Shown: piece by piece, positions 27,163 to 35,663 of the stretch | How positions within the stretch are numbered: the stretch's first letter is position 1 | How the letters are laid out: each line of letters opens with the position of its first letter | NCBI RefSeq assembly: GCF_001570625.1 | Contig: NZ_BBQT01000007.1 | Coordinates: 1-64,000 of the forward strand | Reading direction: 5' to 3' | Source of the DNA: Syntrophomonas wolfei subsp. methylbutyratica | Lineage (GTDB): Bacteria; Bacillota; Syntrophomonadia; Syntrophomonadales; Syntrophomonadaceae | Length of the DNA: 64,000 bases | Made by a program: the position numbers and the translations under genes | Notes under the pieces: model-generated | Told to the model about the DNA's origin: nothing | The model's input: the letters and a program-made list of their open reading frames with translations, nothing else | The model's database searches: none

Positions 27163-27564
27163 ATGCTGCATCAGCTTAAGCTAACGACAGGGCAGCACGA
27201 GCAAATGATTGATATTACTGCTCAGGTTCAGAATGTGGTCGAGCAAGAAGGAGTACGGGAAGGGATGGTACTGGTTTACTGCCCGCATACCACCGCAGCT
27301 ATTACTATCAACGAAAATGCTGATCCAACTGTCGTTCAGGATATTCTAATGAGATTGGATGAACTATTCCCCTGGAAGCACTCGGCTTATCGCCATAGGG
27401 AGGGCAATTCCGCAGCTCATTTAAAAGCCAGCACCATAGGCCTATCGCAAACTATTCCGGTAACTGCTGGCCGCTTATTGCTGGGAACCTGGCAGGGGAT
27501 CTATTTTTGCGAATTTGACGGTCCGCGGCAACGCTCTTTTTATGTTAAAGTATCTGCCATATAG
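27163..27564 (+). CDS. YjbQ/UPF0047-family protein
   Basis: The 133-residue protein matches the YjbQ (UPF0047) fold: VLVYCPHTTAAITINENADP near residue 45, HREGNSAAHLKASTIG near 85, and LGTWQGIYFCEFDGPRQR near the end. The conserved His residues form the active site. Members have been linked to thiamine-phosphate synthase activity, but the physiological role is unclear. I place the start at ATG 27163, which follows GAGGAGGGCTGTAT, and not at the more distant in-frame ATG 27109 that overlaps a neighbouring gene scrap. No operon partner is apparent. Confidence 0.88.
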   Translation: MLHQLKLTTGQHEQMIDITAQVQNVVEQEGVREGMVLVYCPHTTAAITINENADPTVVQDILMRLDELFPWKHSAYRHREGNSAAHLKASTIGLSQTIPVTAGRLLLGTWQGIYFCEFDGPRQRSFYVKVSAI

Positions 27565-27599
27565 GTATTTTGCAAAAAGATTAAACTGGGAGGAATACT

Positions 27600-27719
27600 A
27601 TGTGCGGCCGTTATACCCTTGCTGTGCAATTGGATGAAGTGGCGGAGCGTTTTCTTTGTCCTAAAACGAATCAACAGATGAAAGCACACTATAATGTATT
27701 GAGCCTATCGATTAACTGA
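27600..27719 (+). pseudogene. Truncated SRAP (YedK/HMCES-like) gene, first 39 codons
   Basis: ATG 27600, behind GGGAGGAATACT, encodes MCGRYTLAVQLDEVAERFL and stops at TGA 27717. SRAP proteins use Cys2 of the invariant MCGRYTL start to crosslink to abasic sites in single-stranded DNA, and are about 220 residues long. Everything after the N-terminus is missing here, including the catalytic His. The break coincides with the start of a 93-nt repeat that recurs at 43186. Confidence 0.75.
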
Positions 27720-27812
27720 GCCTTTCTCACTATGCTTTCATGCGTTACCTCACCCCTTATCCCTTGCTTTTCTTATCTCCCCTACCCGCAGGTACAAGTA
27801 GCGTTGAAAAAT
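27720..27812. repeat. 93-nt intergenic repeat, copy 1
   Basis: This stretch, containing CTCACCCCTTATCCCTT and ACCCGCAGGTACAAG, aligns without gaps to 43186-43278 with about 88 percent identity by eye. It starts exactly where the truncated SRAP gene ends. There is no shared coding frame; function unknown. Confidence 0.7.
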
Positions 27813-28405
27813 GGATATTTTTGCTCCAGCCATGGAGAATCAGGACAGTTGACAGTAATTCACAATAGTTAAGTTATGATGGCTTATGTCCAGATATGGG
27901 TATTCCGCCCCTAATTGAGCCACCGGTCCGCTCAATGAGAACCATGTGTCCTGAAAAATAGAGCTGTATACAGCCGAAATAACCAGAAAACCGGGTTTTT
28001 AGCAATTCAGGAAACAAACCCATAGGAAAAGTATGGTTGACATTATAGAATATTGCAATTAGAGTAGTGTCATGTAATGATAGATTATGTTAGTTTATGC
28101 TTAACAATTGGGACATTTTTCACGATACTTCGTGAATCAATACAGCTTCTGTTTGTTTGGGTGATAAGTCATAAGTATAGCCGGGAAATATTGCTCAGTG
28201 GGAGGCTAATATTAGCAACTAGCAGCTTGCAAGCATCCAGGGGTATAGGTTTAGATTGACTGCCCGGAACGCTGAGGGGCAGGTTATTGACAGCTTTATT
28301 TCTGGGGAGTGCAGGCTTAATCAGGCTGGAGAAACAGGAAGGTGGGGTGAATTTTTATTCTTTAACCATTAAAACAGGAGTATTAATACAGGAGGTAGAG
28401 GAAGA
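27813..28405. other. Non-coding stretch upstream of the first surface-protein operon
   Basis: I see no gene here. A TTGACA at 28034 lacks a good partner -10 box. A 60-codon frame at 28077 has no ribosome binding site and no recognisable content. The last 20 bases hold the AGGAGG used by the next gene. A long leader before the operon is possible, but I recognise no known RNA element. Confidence 0.4.
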
Positions 28406-30031
28406 GTGCAGTCGATGGGATTGGGATTTAAACCTGATGTAAAAATCAGGGGCATTTTGCTGGTGATTTTTATTGTTCTGTTTAGCTTTATGGGGATGGT
28501 CAACTGTGATTGGGCTGCAGCCAAAACTGAATCTTGTGATCCGGCAAGCTCACTTACAGTAGTACTCAACGATAACGGAGTTGCTTTTGAATTAGCCCAA
28601 TATACTATTGACCAGCTTAAAAACATGCCCCAGGTGGAGCGGGAGTATTCTTCAATTGACCGAATGCCGGCACCGGTATTTACCTATGGCCGGGGGCTGG
28701 ATCTGGAAAATTTTTTGACCAGCCAGGGTATTGATATAAATTCCATAAGTTACATAAGATTTTATGCTACTGATAATGTGGTCAAGAAACTGGACCGGAA
28801 TATCTTGCTGGATAGAACCGGTTATTATTATCCCAAGATAGTTGAATGCTGGGATAGCGACGGGGTTGATGGGGAGACCTATATATATCCCGATGTTCAG
28901 AGGGCGAGCGAGGGAGCTGCTCCGGTTAAACCCATGTTGGCCATAACCTCCTCTCAGGGCCGATTCCTGCCCGCGCCTGATCGGAACAATCTGGATGGCT
29001 CTACCTGCCTCAGGTTGTGCTTGGGTCAGGCCAGTCCTGAAGAGTGCATCACCATGAACTTTGTAAGGTGGATTTACAAGATTGAAGTGTTTGGTAAGCT
29101 GAGAGCCGGGGGCGGGGGCTCAATTGCTCCCCGAGTAGCCTTGAGTTCGCCGGCGGCAAACGCCAGCTACCAGGCAGGAGATAAGGTGGAAATCCGGGGC
29201 ACAGTGGAAAAACTGTCATCACTTTCATTGACCATTACTGATCCTGACGGGCATAGCATATATACTGTGTTCGACCTTGAAGCCAAGGACGGCAGCTTTA
29301 CTGAGGAATATACCCTGGAGGCAGATGCCGTATCCGGCATGTATACCATTGAGGCGGGACCGGTACCGGGATCGAGCCTGGGCTGCAAGCAGACCTTCCA
29401 GGTAACAGCGGCGCCAACCTCTGCCGCTAATATCACCCCATCAAACACTCCGCAGGTTGCCGAAAGCGAAAAGAAGCCGCCTGTTGAAGCCGCAAAAGCA
29501 TTGCCAATCAGTTCCTTAAACGATATAAGCAATCATTGGGCGGCGGAGCGGATTAAAGACCTGGTCGCCCGTGGAGCTATTAAAGGATATCCGGATGGTA
29601 CCTTCCAGCCTGATGCCACTATTACCCGGGCTGAATTTATCACTGTAGTGGTAAAAGCCTTTAACCTCATTAACCCCGGTGGCATAGTCTTTACCGATAC
29701 CAGCGGGCACTGGGCGCAAGATTATATCGCCACGGCGACTGCTGCAGGAATTGTCGGTGGTTACAATGATAGCAGCTTTGGTCCCAATGACCCCGTCACC
29801 CGTGAACAGATGGCGGTCATAGTGGTGAAAGCGGCCCAACTCACTCCGATAGCAGCAGAAAATCAATTTGCCGATAGCAGCAACATTGCCGCTTGGGCCA
29901 GGGAGGCCGTTGCTACAGCGGTAAACAAGCAGATTATTAAGGGTTATCCGGATAACACCTTTAAACCCGGCAGTAAAGCGAACCGGGCTGAGGCGGCAGC
30001 AGTTATTGTAAATGCTTTAAACCTGAAGTAA
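28406..30031 (+). CDS. Secreted SLH-anchored protein with a molybdopterin-fold-like domain
   Basis: A 541-residue exported protein. Residues 1-42 are a signal peptide. Residues 45-225 form the domain shared across this region, resembling the sulfite-oxidase/molybdopterin-binding fold: YSSIDRMPAPVF, YYYPKIVECWD, LCLGQASPEE and RWIYKIEVFG. It lacks an obvious Cys ligand for the cofactor. Residues 235-335 are Ig-like. Residues 370-541 are three SLH repeats (ISNHWAAERIKDLVARGAIK, YPDGTFQPDATITRAEF), which attach proteins to cell-wall polysaccharide. GTG 28406 lies nine bases after AGGAGG. It heads a run of related genes up to the ExbB-like channel. Confidence 0.85.
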   Translation: MQSMGLGFKPDVKIRGILLVIFIVLFSFMGMVNCDWAAAKTESCDPASSLTVVLNDNGVAFELAQYTIDQLKNMPQVEREYSSIDRMPAPVFTYGRGLDLENFLTSQGIDINSISYIRFYATDNVVKKLDRNILLDRTGYYYPKIVECWDSDGVDGETYIYPDVQRASEGAAPVKPMLAITSSQGRFLPAPDRNNLDGSTCLRLCLGQASPEECITMNFVRWIYKIEVFGKLRAGGGGSIAPRVALSSPAANASYQAGDKVEIRGTVEKLSSLSLTITDPDGHSIYTVFDLEAKDGSFTEEYTLEADAVSGMYTIEAGPVPGSSLGCKQTFQVTAAPTSAANITPSNTPQVAESEKKPPVEAAKALPISSLNDISNHWAAERIKDLVARGAIKGYPDGTFQPDATITRAEFITVVVKAFNLINPGGIVFTDTSGHWAQDYIATATAAGIVGGYNDSSFGPNDPVTREQMAVIVVKAAQLTPIAAENQFADSSNIAAWAREAVATAVNKQIIKGYPDNTFKPGSKANRAEAAAVIVNALNLK

Positions 30032-30052
30032 AGGATGCATTAAGGTAAAACC

Positions 30053-30574
30053 ATGCGGGAAACCATTGAGAATAATAAATCAAAGAAGCTGTTAATTGCG
30101 GGAATCTTACTGTTGGTAGCGGTAATTGCTGTATTCTCCGGCTTAAACCGCAACCAGGATAATCTGCAGGAAGGGCAGTTGTTAATTAAAGCCGATGACA
30201 CTCGCCTGGCTGTCCTGACTCTGGCTGAGCTGCAGCAACTGCCGGCAGTGGAGAAGAAGATGGCAATTAACTCGTCTAGCGGCAGGAGCGAACACCAATT
30301 CACCTGTATTGAGCTGGGGCAGGTTCTCGCTAGTGTTGACCCCGGGCTAAGCTCCCGGTATACCCGGATAATAACCCGGGGTATCGATAATTATACCTCC
30401 GGTTTGGAGATGAGCGAAGTATTGCAGCCGGATAATGTCTATATCGCTTATGCCGACGCCGGCAAGCCCTTGAAGAGCAAAACGGGGCAAGACGGCAGCA
30501 TGCGCATTATCATTGTCCGTGATGAATTTGGCCAGCGCTTTACCAACTTCCTGGTGAGCCTAGAACTGGAGTAG
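30053..30574 (+). CDS. Membrane-anchored small molybdopterin-fold-like protein
   Basis: The 173-residue protein has one N-terminal membrane anchor (about residues 12-30) and one extracellular domain: LTLAELQQLPAVEKKMAI, then FTCIELGQVLASVDP, a central strand pair, and MRIIIVRDEFGQRF near the end. The order of these blocks matches the core of sulfite-oxidase-like molybdopterin-binding domains, without a cofactor Cys at the expected place. It is 21 nt after the SLH gene and 3 nt before the next, so all three are probably cotranslated. Its role is unknown; a ligand-binding surface domain is inferred. Confidence 0.7.
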   Translation: MRETIENNKSKKLLIAGILLLVAVIAVFSGLNRNQDNLQEGQLLIKADDTRLAVLTLAELQQLPAVEKKMAINSSSGRSEHQFTCIELGQVLASVDPGLSSRYTRIITRGIDNYTSGLEMSEVLQPDNVYIAYADAGKPLKSKTGQDGSMRIIIVRDEFGQRFTNFLVSLELE

Positions 30575-30577
30575 AGA

Positions 30578-31705
30578 ATGGGGGCCGTTGTTAAAATGCG
30601 AAGCTGGATAAGGAACCTGGTTTTGCTGGGGCTGGTTCTGAGTATGATATTCAGCCTGATTGCTTGCGCGGAAGAAACAGAAGTTACTGGCAAAACGGCT
30701 GCTGCCAATGATGGGCAAGAAATCCTTATAACCGGTCTGCAGGATAGTGATTATAAAATTACGGTGGGAGAATTAAAGAAGCTGCCTGCGGTTGCCAAAA
30801 AAGCCCAGTCCACCCGTGCCAATGGCGAAACCGTTAAGATTAAAGCTACCGGATGTTTGCTGGAAGATGTATTACAGCAAAAGGGGAAGTCGGTAAAAGA
30901 CTACAGTACTATTCGCTTTACCGCTCGGGATGCTTATTCCGTTGCGGTTCCCCCGGATGTTTTAAAAAACCGTGACATTATACTGGCTTACCAGATTGAT
31001 AACAAAGCCCTGGATGCTGAAAATGAACCGCTCCGGGTAGTAATACCGGGCGAGCGAGCCATGTACTGGGTCAGGATGCTGGATAGGATTGACCTGGAAA
31101 CCGGGGCTAAACGAACAGCGATTAAAAAGGTAGTATTCCTGGAAACAGCCGTAAAGGCCCTGCCGCAAGAGGATTACCAGTATTTCGATAGCAGCGATAA
31201 GGCCATTAAAACCAAGGATTTGGTCGAAACCTATGCCGGAGGCGATAAGCCGAAAAATATATTTATCAAAGCCGGTGATGGTTTATATAAGAACGAAACC
31301 CCGGCTAATTTTCTGGGTGCTTATATCAAAATCAGCGGCCAGGAAGCGCCAAAATTCTTGGCCCCTCACTTACCCCAGGGTATGCATGTGCGGGATCTAC
31401 TCTTTATCAATTACGGTGAGACCAGTTTTTTAGCCTATTCCCAGGGGCAAAAAGTATTATCCCTGCAAACACTGGAGGGGCAGAGCGGAATAGCCTTATC
31501 AGACCTTATCAAACAGACCGGTCTCAGCCGAGCCGCAAAATACAAGTTCAACAGTCTTAATGCGGAAAGCCTGGAATTGGCAGTTAACGAACTGGGAAGC
31601 GGTTTGATTTATCAAAATGATCAGGGGACGCTGGTATTTGCTTGCCCGGGAGCAACAGATAAAAGCCTGGAAAATCTGCTCTCGATGGAGTGTATGAACC
31701 CCTGA
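30578..31705 (+). CDS. Lipoprotein with molybdopterin-fold-like domains
   Basis: The 375-residue protein begins with a lipoprotein signal (SLIAC, lipid-attached Cys30). Residues about 45-185 carry the fold seen in its neighbours: ITVGELKKLPAVAKKAQS, LLEDVLQQKGKSVKDY, IRFTARDAYSVAVP and LRVVIPGERAMYWVRMLDRI. The second half repeats parts of the pattern (LQTLEGQSGIALSDLI), so a second diverged domain is likely. It lies 3 nt after the preceding small membrane protein. ATG 30578 is chosen because GGAG is correctly placed. It should sit on the outer face of the membrane. No enzymatic residue is evident. Confidence 0.72.
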   Translation: MGAVVKMRSWIRNLVLLGLVLSMIFSLIACAEETEVTGKTAAANDGQEILITGLQDSDYKITVGELKKLPAVAKKAQSTRANGETVKIKATGCLLEDVLQQKGKSVKDYSTIRFTARDAYSVAVPPDVLKNRDIILAYQIDNKALDAENEPLRVVIPGERAMYWVRMLDRIDLETGAKRTAIKKVVFLETAVKALPQEDYQYFDSSDKAIKTKDLVETYAGGDKPKNIFIKAGDGLYKNETPANFLGAYIKISGQEAPKFLAPHLPQGMHVRDLLFINYGETSFLAYSQGQKVLSLQTLEGQSGIALSDLIKQTGLSRAAKYKFNSLNAESLELAVNELGSGLIYQNDQGTLVFACPGATDKSLENLLSMECMNP

Positions 31706-31796
31706 TACCCCAAGGGCCAAAACCCCTGATTAGATACCGGCATTAGAGAACGAGGGTTTCATTTGCTTCGCGCTACAGGGAGAGGGAGATAAAGCG

Positions 31797-33248
31797 GTGA
31801 ACAGAAGAAATTGGCTACCGGCTATTGGCCTGGGCTTCTTGGGTTTTGTTTTGGGGGGCCTGGCTGGCAGTTTTTTGCAGCCAACTCCCGGCTATATACC
31901 CCCCTTAAAAGTGGTGGGCGATGTTGCCCGGGTGGTAAAGCTGGAAGATCCGGAACAGTTGGGAAAACTGCAGCATATAAGCTATGACGGACATGAGTAT
32001 CAAGCTATTAAGCTAATGGATATTATCACAGCGGCCCAACCTGTAGCTGCGCCGAAGCAGATATATTTAGTCGGCAGTGATGGCTTTACTTCCTCATTTC
32101 CGGCAGAAGGGCTGGAGAAATCCTATATTGCTTTTACGGCCCAAAATGGCTGGGAAGCAATCAACCTTAATCACCCGGTTAACAGCAATGCCAAAATGCT
32201 GAAAGAAATCGTAGTAGTTTCAGATGGCAGTTCTCCTAATGGCTTAACACTTATTAATTCAGAAAAGGAACTGGTTCGGGTCACTCCCGGTCAGCTATAT
32301 ACCCGCACCCTGCTGGAGTACCCCTATGCGGAAGGCCAGGCGGCTATAGAAAAGCAGGGAAAAACCTATAGCACTTCGGTCTATACCCAAAGGAAAGTAT
32401 TTCGCCTGGCTGATTTAACTCCGGTTCCGGATGGAGAAAAGATGCTGGTAATGGGGGCTAATGGGGAACAGCGCTTCCTGGAAAACCGGGGTTATTTCGA
32501 AGTGAAAGACAACTATATCAATTACCTGGACTTTGATGAGCGCCGCCAGCTGGAAAAAATAAAAGGGGTCATAGTAAATCCCCCGGCCGCCAGTATCATG
32601 GATATCTACTATGATGCCCGGCACTATCTCGAGAATGGCGAGAAAGTGCTGGTGCTGGTTTTAGATGGGTTGACTTACAGCTTGTATAAAGATGCGCTGG
32701 AAAGAGGGCAAATGCCCTTTCTGAAAAAGGCAGCTCCAGCCGTAAAGGCAGTCGGGGTATATCCGCTGGAAAGCAATGTGTGGCTGGCGGCCATGATAAC
32801 CGGAGCAGCACCGGAGGAGAACGGGGTTGTCAGTGAAAAGCAGCGGGACTTAAAAATGCCCTCATTAATTGCGCTTGCCAGGCAATGGCAAAAGCAGGCC
32901 TTGCTGTTGCACGCCGGTCCAAAGCTGTTAAAAAGTGAAATGGAAGCAGAAGTGACAGACAAAAATGCCAATAAAACCGCCGATAAGGAGCTTTATGCCA
33001 TAACCCTGGACAAGCTGGAGCAGGACTATGACCTGTTAATAGTACGTTTTCAGGATATCGCAAGCAACAGTGAACTATATGGTGATGAGGCCGAGGCAAC
33101 TATATCTGCCATGGCGATTACTGACCAGTATCTGCAGGAAATCGTAAAGAATTGGGCAGGTAAAGTCATTATTACCGGCAGCCCGAGGAGTGCTGCCCAG
33201 GAATTCACCTGTGATGCCATGTTTGTGCCCTATTTATCTCTCAAGTAG
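31797..33248 (+). CDS. Membrane protein: molybdopterin-fold-like N-terminus, alkaline-phosphatase-like C-terminus
   Basis: This 483-residue protein has an N-terminal membrane segment (about 8-28). Residues 40-285 contain one or two domains related to those in the neighbours (HEYQAIKLMDIITAA, IYLVGSDGFTSSFPAEGLEK). From residue about 280 there is an alkaline-phosphatase-superfamily start, EKVLVLVLDGLTYSLYKDAL followed by QMPFLKKAA and SNVWLAAMITGAAPEENGV. The first metal-binding Asp is present, but the usual catalytic Ser/Thr position and later His pairs are not obvious, so activity is doubtful. GTG 31797 follows GGGAGAGGGAGATAAAGC. It may bind or modify a phosphorylated surface substrate. Confidence 0.7.
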   Translation: MNRRNWLPAIGLGFLGFVLGGLAGSFLQPTPGYIPPLKVVGDVARVVKLEDPEQLGKLQHISYDGHEYQAIKLMDIITAAQPVAAPKQIYLVGSDGFTSSFPAEGLEKSYIAFTAQNGWEAINLNHPVNSNAKMLKEIVVVSDGSSPNGLTLINSEKELVRVTPGQLYTRTLLEYPYAEGQAAIEKQGKTYSTSVYTQRKVFRLADLTPVPDGEKMLVMGANGEQRFLENRGYFEVKDNYINYLDFDERRQLEKIKGVIVNPPAASIMDIYYDARHYLENGEKVLVLVLDGLTYSLYKDALERGQMPFLKKAAPAVKAVGVYPLESNVWLAAMITGAAPEENGVVSEKQRDLKMPSLIALARQWQKQALLLHAGPKLLKSEMEAEVTDKNANKTADKELYAITLDKLEQDYDLLIVRFQDIASNSELYGDEAEATISAMAITDQYLQEIVKNWAGKVIITGSPRSAAQEFTCDAMFVPYLSLK

Positions 33249-33270
33249 GGACAAGTCGAAATAATTTACC

Positions 33271-33287
33271 CGATAACTTCGTTATCG
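33271..33287 (+). other. Short perfect hairpin between surface-protein genes
   Basis: CGATAAC-TTC-GTTATCG forms a 7-bp stem with a 3-nt loop, 40 nt before the next gene. There is no U run, so it is not a typical terminator; it may stabilise the mRNA. Confidence 0.35.
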
Positions 33288-33327
33288 ATGCCTATTTTCG
33301 TATTAAAACACCGGTGAGGAGAGTCAT

Positions 33328-35013
33328 ATGAACAGGGTTGACAAGGGGACGGGGTTGTTGACAACTTCATCCTTCAGCCTCAAAAACTATTTTCTTACTA
33401 AAATGAATAGCGGTAGACTCAGCTTTTGCCAAAATAAAGCTTTGACGACAATATACATATTTGCGTTGGCAGTATTGATTTTATCCGGCTGCAGCCTGCT
33501 CACGCCCCCGATAGTACAGGCGGAGGAAACCTCGCTTTATATCATTGATGCCAATAACCAGTTAATCATGACTGAGCCCCCGCCGGTTACCAGAGATGGT
33601 TGGGTTTTAGTGCCCATATCCACCCTGGCTGATACTTTGCAGGGCAAGGTGGTCTGGGATGCCGAGCAGCAAACCATTACTTTGACGAAGAACCGGGATA
33701 CTATTCGCCTGCGGGTAGACAGCGACCAGGCCAAAATGAACGGGCAGGAATTATCCCTGGACGCGCCTGTGTGTAATATTGATGGCCGGGTTTATGTCCC
33801 CCTGGTATCGGTAGCCGAAGCCATGGGAGCAAAACTGGAGTGGGATGAAGAGATTAGGACCGTCAAACTGCTCCCCGGTATGGGTACGGTTAGCCATACC
33901 AGCTTTTCCCCCACCCGAGATGGAACCCCATCAGAAACGCTGACTGTTAAGGTGGGCTATTTCGGCACTCCGTACAATACCCTGAAGGTTTTTACTTTCA
34001 GCGAATTGGAAGCTATGGCTGATCTGTACCAGGCCTATACCTTTATTGACAGTATGCCGGCAGTAGTCCTGGATTCGGCCCAGGGAGTAAAGCTGGTAGA
34101 TATTTTGGAAAGCTGTGCTATTGATATTAACTCTATAGACAAACTATATTTTTACACCACTGATGTTAATAAGGGCTGGTATCAGAGCTTATCCAAATCA
34201 TTTTTACTGGATACCGAACGTTACTATTTTCCTAATTTACCTACTCATTGGGATTACGATGAAGAAAAAGCTCTGCCTGGAGCTGAGAAAGATGCTGTAG
34301 CGGTAGAACCCATTATAGCCGTTCGGGACTACTGGAAACGCTTTGCCACCACCCCCGACTTCACCCAGATGGATGAGAGCAACGGCTTCAGGTTAGTTTT
34401 TGGCCAGACTGACACCCGTACCAATACGGCTATGCGCTCAGCCAAATGGATCCGTGAAATCTCGGTAATGCTGATTGGCAAACCACCCAGCGAGGTCTCA
34501 CTTAATCAGAATACCATCAATGCCAGGGTTGGCAGCAGCGTTCACTTGGAAGCCACGGTAGGTCCCTCTGACGCCGCCGACAAAAGAGTCACCTGGAGTT
34601 CCAGCAACCCTGCGGCAGCTACCGTAGATGCCAGCGGACGGGTATCAGTTATTGCTCCAGGTACGGCTGTCATTACCGTAACTACGGTCATAGGCGGGTA
34701 TACTGCCGGTTGCATTATAAATGGCCCCGGCCAGGTGAGCGGCAATCCGGAGGGGGGAGTCGGAGGCAGTGCTGTGAGCAATGAAGAGGAACAGGCAGGG
34801 GCAGATGCTCAACAGCGCCTGGCTCAAAAAGGCAGTGCCGTCGTCTCCAGATTACCGGGCAGAATCTACCAAATGTCTGCCGATGTTGTACCTCTCCAGC
34901 CGCATAGTGAGTATGGCAATGTAAATATGCCAACCGCGGCAGCAGCCTTAGTCCTTTTTCTCCTGGGTGCAGGCAGAAAATACAGTGAATTTAAGAAGGA
35001 GGTAGCCCTGTGA
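33328..35013 (+). CDS. Surface protein upstream of ExbB: CuAO-N, molybdopterin-fold-like and BIG2 domains with a C-terminal anchor
   Basis: The 561-residue protein begins with a possible lipoprotein signal (ILSGC, Cys55). Residues 68-185 form a copper-amine-oxidase N-terminal-like pair (GRVYVPLVSVAEAMGAKLEW). Residues 205-385 carry the region's common domain (YTFIDSMPAVVL, TERYYFPNLPTHWDYDEE, LVFGQTDT). Residues 390-470 are a BIG2 Ig fold (VTWSSSNPAAATVDASGRVS). A Gly/Glu linker leads to a C-terminal membrane segment ending KYSEFKKEVAL. The same tail plan ends the protein at 61737. Its stop overlaps the ExbB-like start, so the two are translationally coupled and probably form one complex. Confidence 0.82.
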   Translation: MNRVDKGTGLLTTSSFSLKNYFLTKMNSGRLSFCQNKALTTIYIFALAVLILSGCSLLTPPIVQAEETSLYIIDANNQLIMTEPPPVTRDGWVLVPISTLADTLQGKVVWDAEQQTITLTKNRDTIRLRVDSDQAKMNGQELSLDAPVCNIDGRVYVPLVSVAEAMGAKLEWDEEIRTVKLLPGMGTVSHTSFSPTRDGTPSETLTVKVGYFGTPYNTLKVFTFSELEAMADLYQAYTFIDSMPAVVLDSAQGVKLVDILESCAIDINSIDKLYFYTTDVNKGWYQSLSKSFLLDTERYYFPNLPTHWDYDEEKALPGAEKDAVAVEPIIAVRDYWKRFATTPDFTQMDESNGFRLVFGQTDTRTNTAMRSAKWIREISVMLIGKPPSEVSLNQNTINARVGSSVHLEATVGPSDAADKRVTWSSSNPAAATVDASGRVSVIAPGTAVITVTTVIGGYTAGCIINGPGQVSGNPEGGVGGSAVSNEEEQAGADAQQRLAQKGSAVVSRLPGRIYQMSADVVPLQPHSEYGNVNMPTAAAALVLFLLGAGRKYSEFKKEVAL

Positions 35014-35663
35014 TATTTGCAGTACTAGATCCACTTCGGGAAACTATGCACACGGTTTCTTACGGTTTACTGGCGCCAACTATTATTATTTTGCTGCTGT
35101 TGGCAGCTTTTATGGTGGTTGAGCTGGGGGGATTATTGGTAGAAATATTTACCGAACGGCGTAGAGAAAAAACCAAGCTGCCCGAGTTGCTGGAGTCTTT
35201 TCAGGGCAAAGACACCCAGGGAATTATTGCTGAAATTGACAAAAGCAGCTTGTTCCGTCGCCAAAAGGCAGCATTGCATGAGTTGCTACAGCACGGCGGT
35301 TTACCTGCTGTTTCCCTGCAGGCATTGGCTCGCCGCCTGTTGAGCAATGAGGAACTCCATTATTTCAAAATAACCAACCGTACCGATGTAGTAGCTCGTC
35401 TGGGACCCATGCTGGGTTTAATGGCTACCTTAATTCCACTGGGGCCAGGGCTGATAGCCCTCGGTCAGGGTGATACCAAGACCCTGGCCGACTGCCTGCT
35501 GACCGCCTTTGACGCTACCGTAACCGGTTTGGCCGCTGCTGCCGTTGCCTTTGCCATCTCCCGGCTACGCAAAAGGTGGTATGAGGATTACTTGAGTTCT
35601 CTGGAGGCCCTGATGGAAAGCTTGTTGGAGGTGTTGGCCGGTGAACCGGGGATTACGGAGTAG
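35010..35663 (+). CDS. MotA/TolQ/ExbB-family proton channel
   Basis: The 217-residue protein has the ExbB/TolQ plan: a first membrane segment at residues 18-40, a cytoplasmic charged region (residues 45-115), then two more segments. LGPMLGLMATLIPLGPGLIA and FDATVTGLAAAAVAFAIS correspond to the pore helices of ExbB/TolQ. These channels use proton flow to drive a partner that works outside the membrane. GTG 35010 overlaps the previous stop and follows AAGGAGG. It overlaps the DUF2149 gene by 23 nt. A close homologue, about 70 percent identical by eye, lies at 63365. In a Gram-positive cell without TonB receptors, its work must be different from iron import through an outer membrane. Confidence 0.9.
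   Translation: MIFAVLDPLRETMHTVSYGLLAPTIIILLLLAAFMVVELGGLLVEIFTERRREKTKLPELLESFQGKDTQGIIAEIDKSSLFRRQKAALHELLQHGGLPAVSLQALARRLLSNEELHYFKITNRTDVVARLGPMLGLMATLIPLGPGLIALGQGDTKTLADCLLTAFDATVTGLAAAAVAFAISRLRKRWYEDYLSSLEALMESLLEVLAGEPGITE

Noticed and set aside
28077-28259. 60-codon hydrophobic ORF
   Set aside because: No ribosome binding site, no recognisable family, and it lies in a leader-like region.
34542-34933. Minus-strand ORFs opposite the BIG2 region
   Set aside because: They mirror a plus-strand gene with clear domains and show only biased composition.
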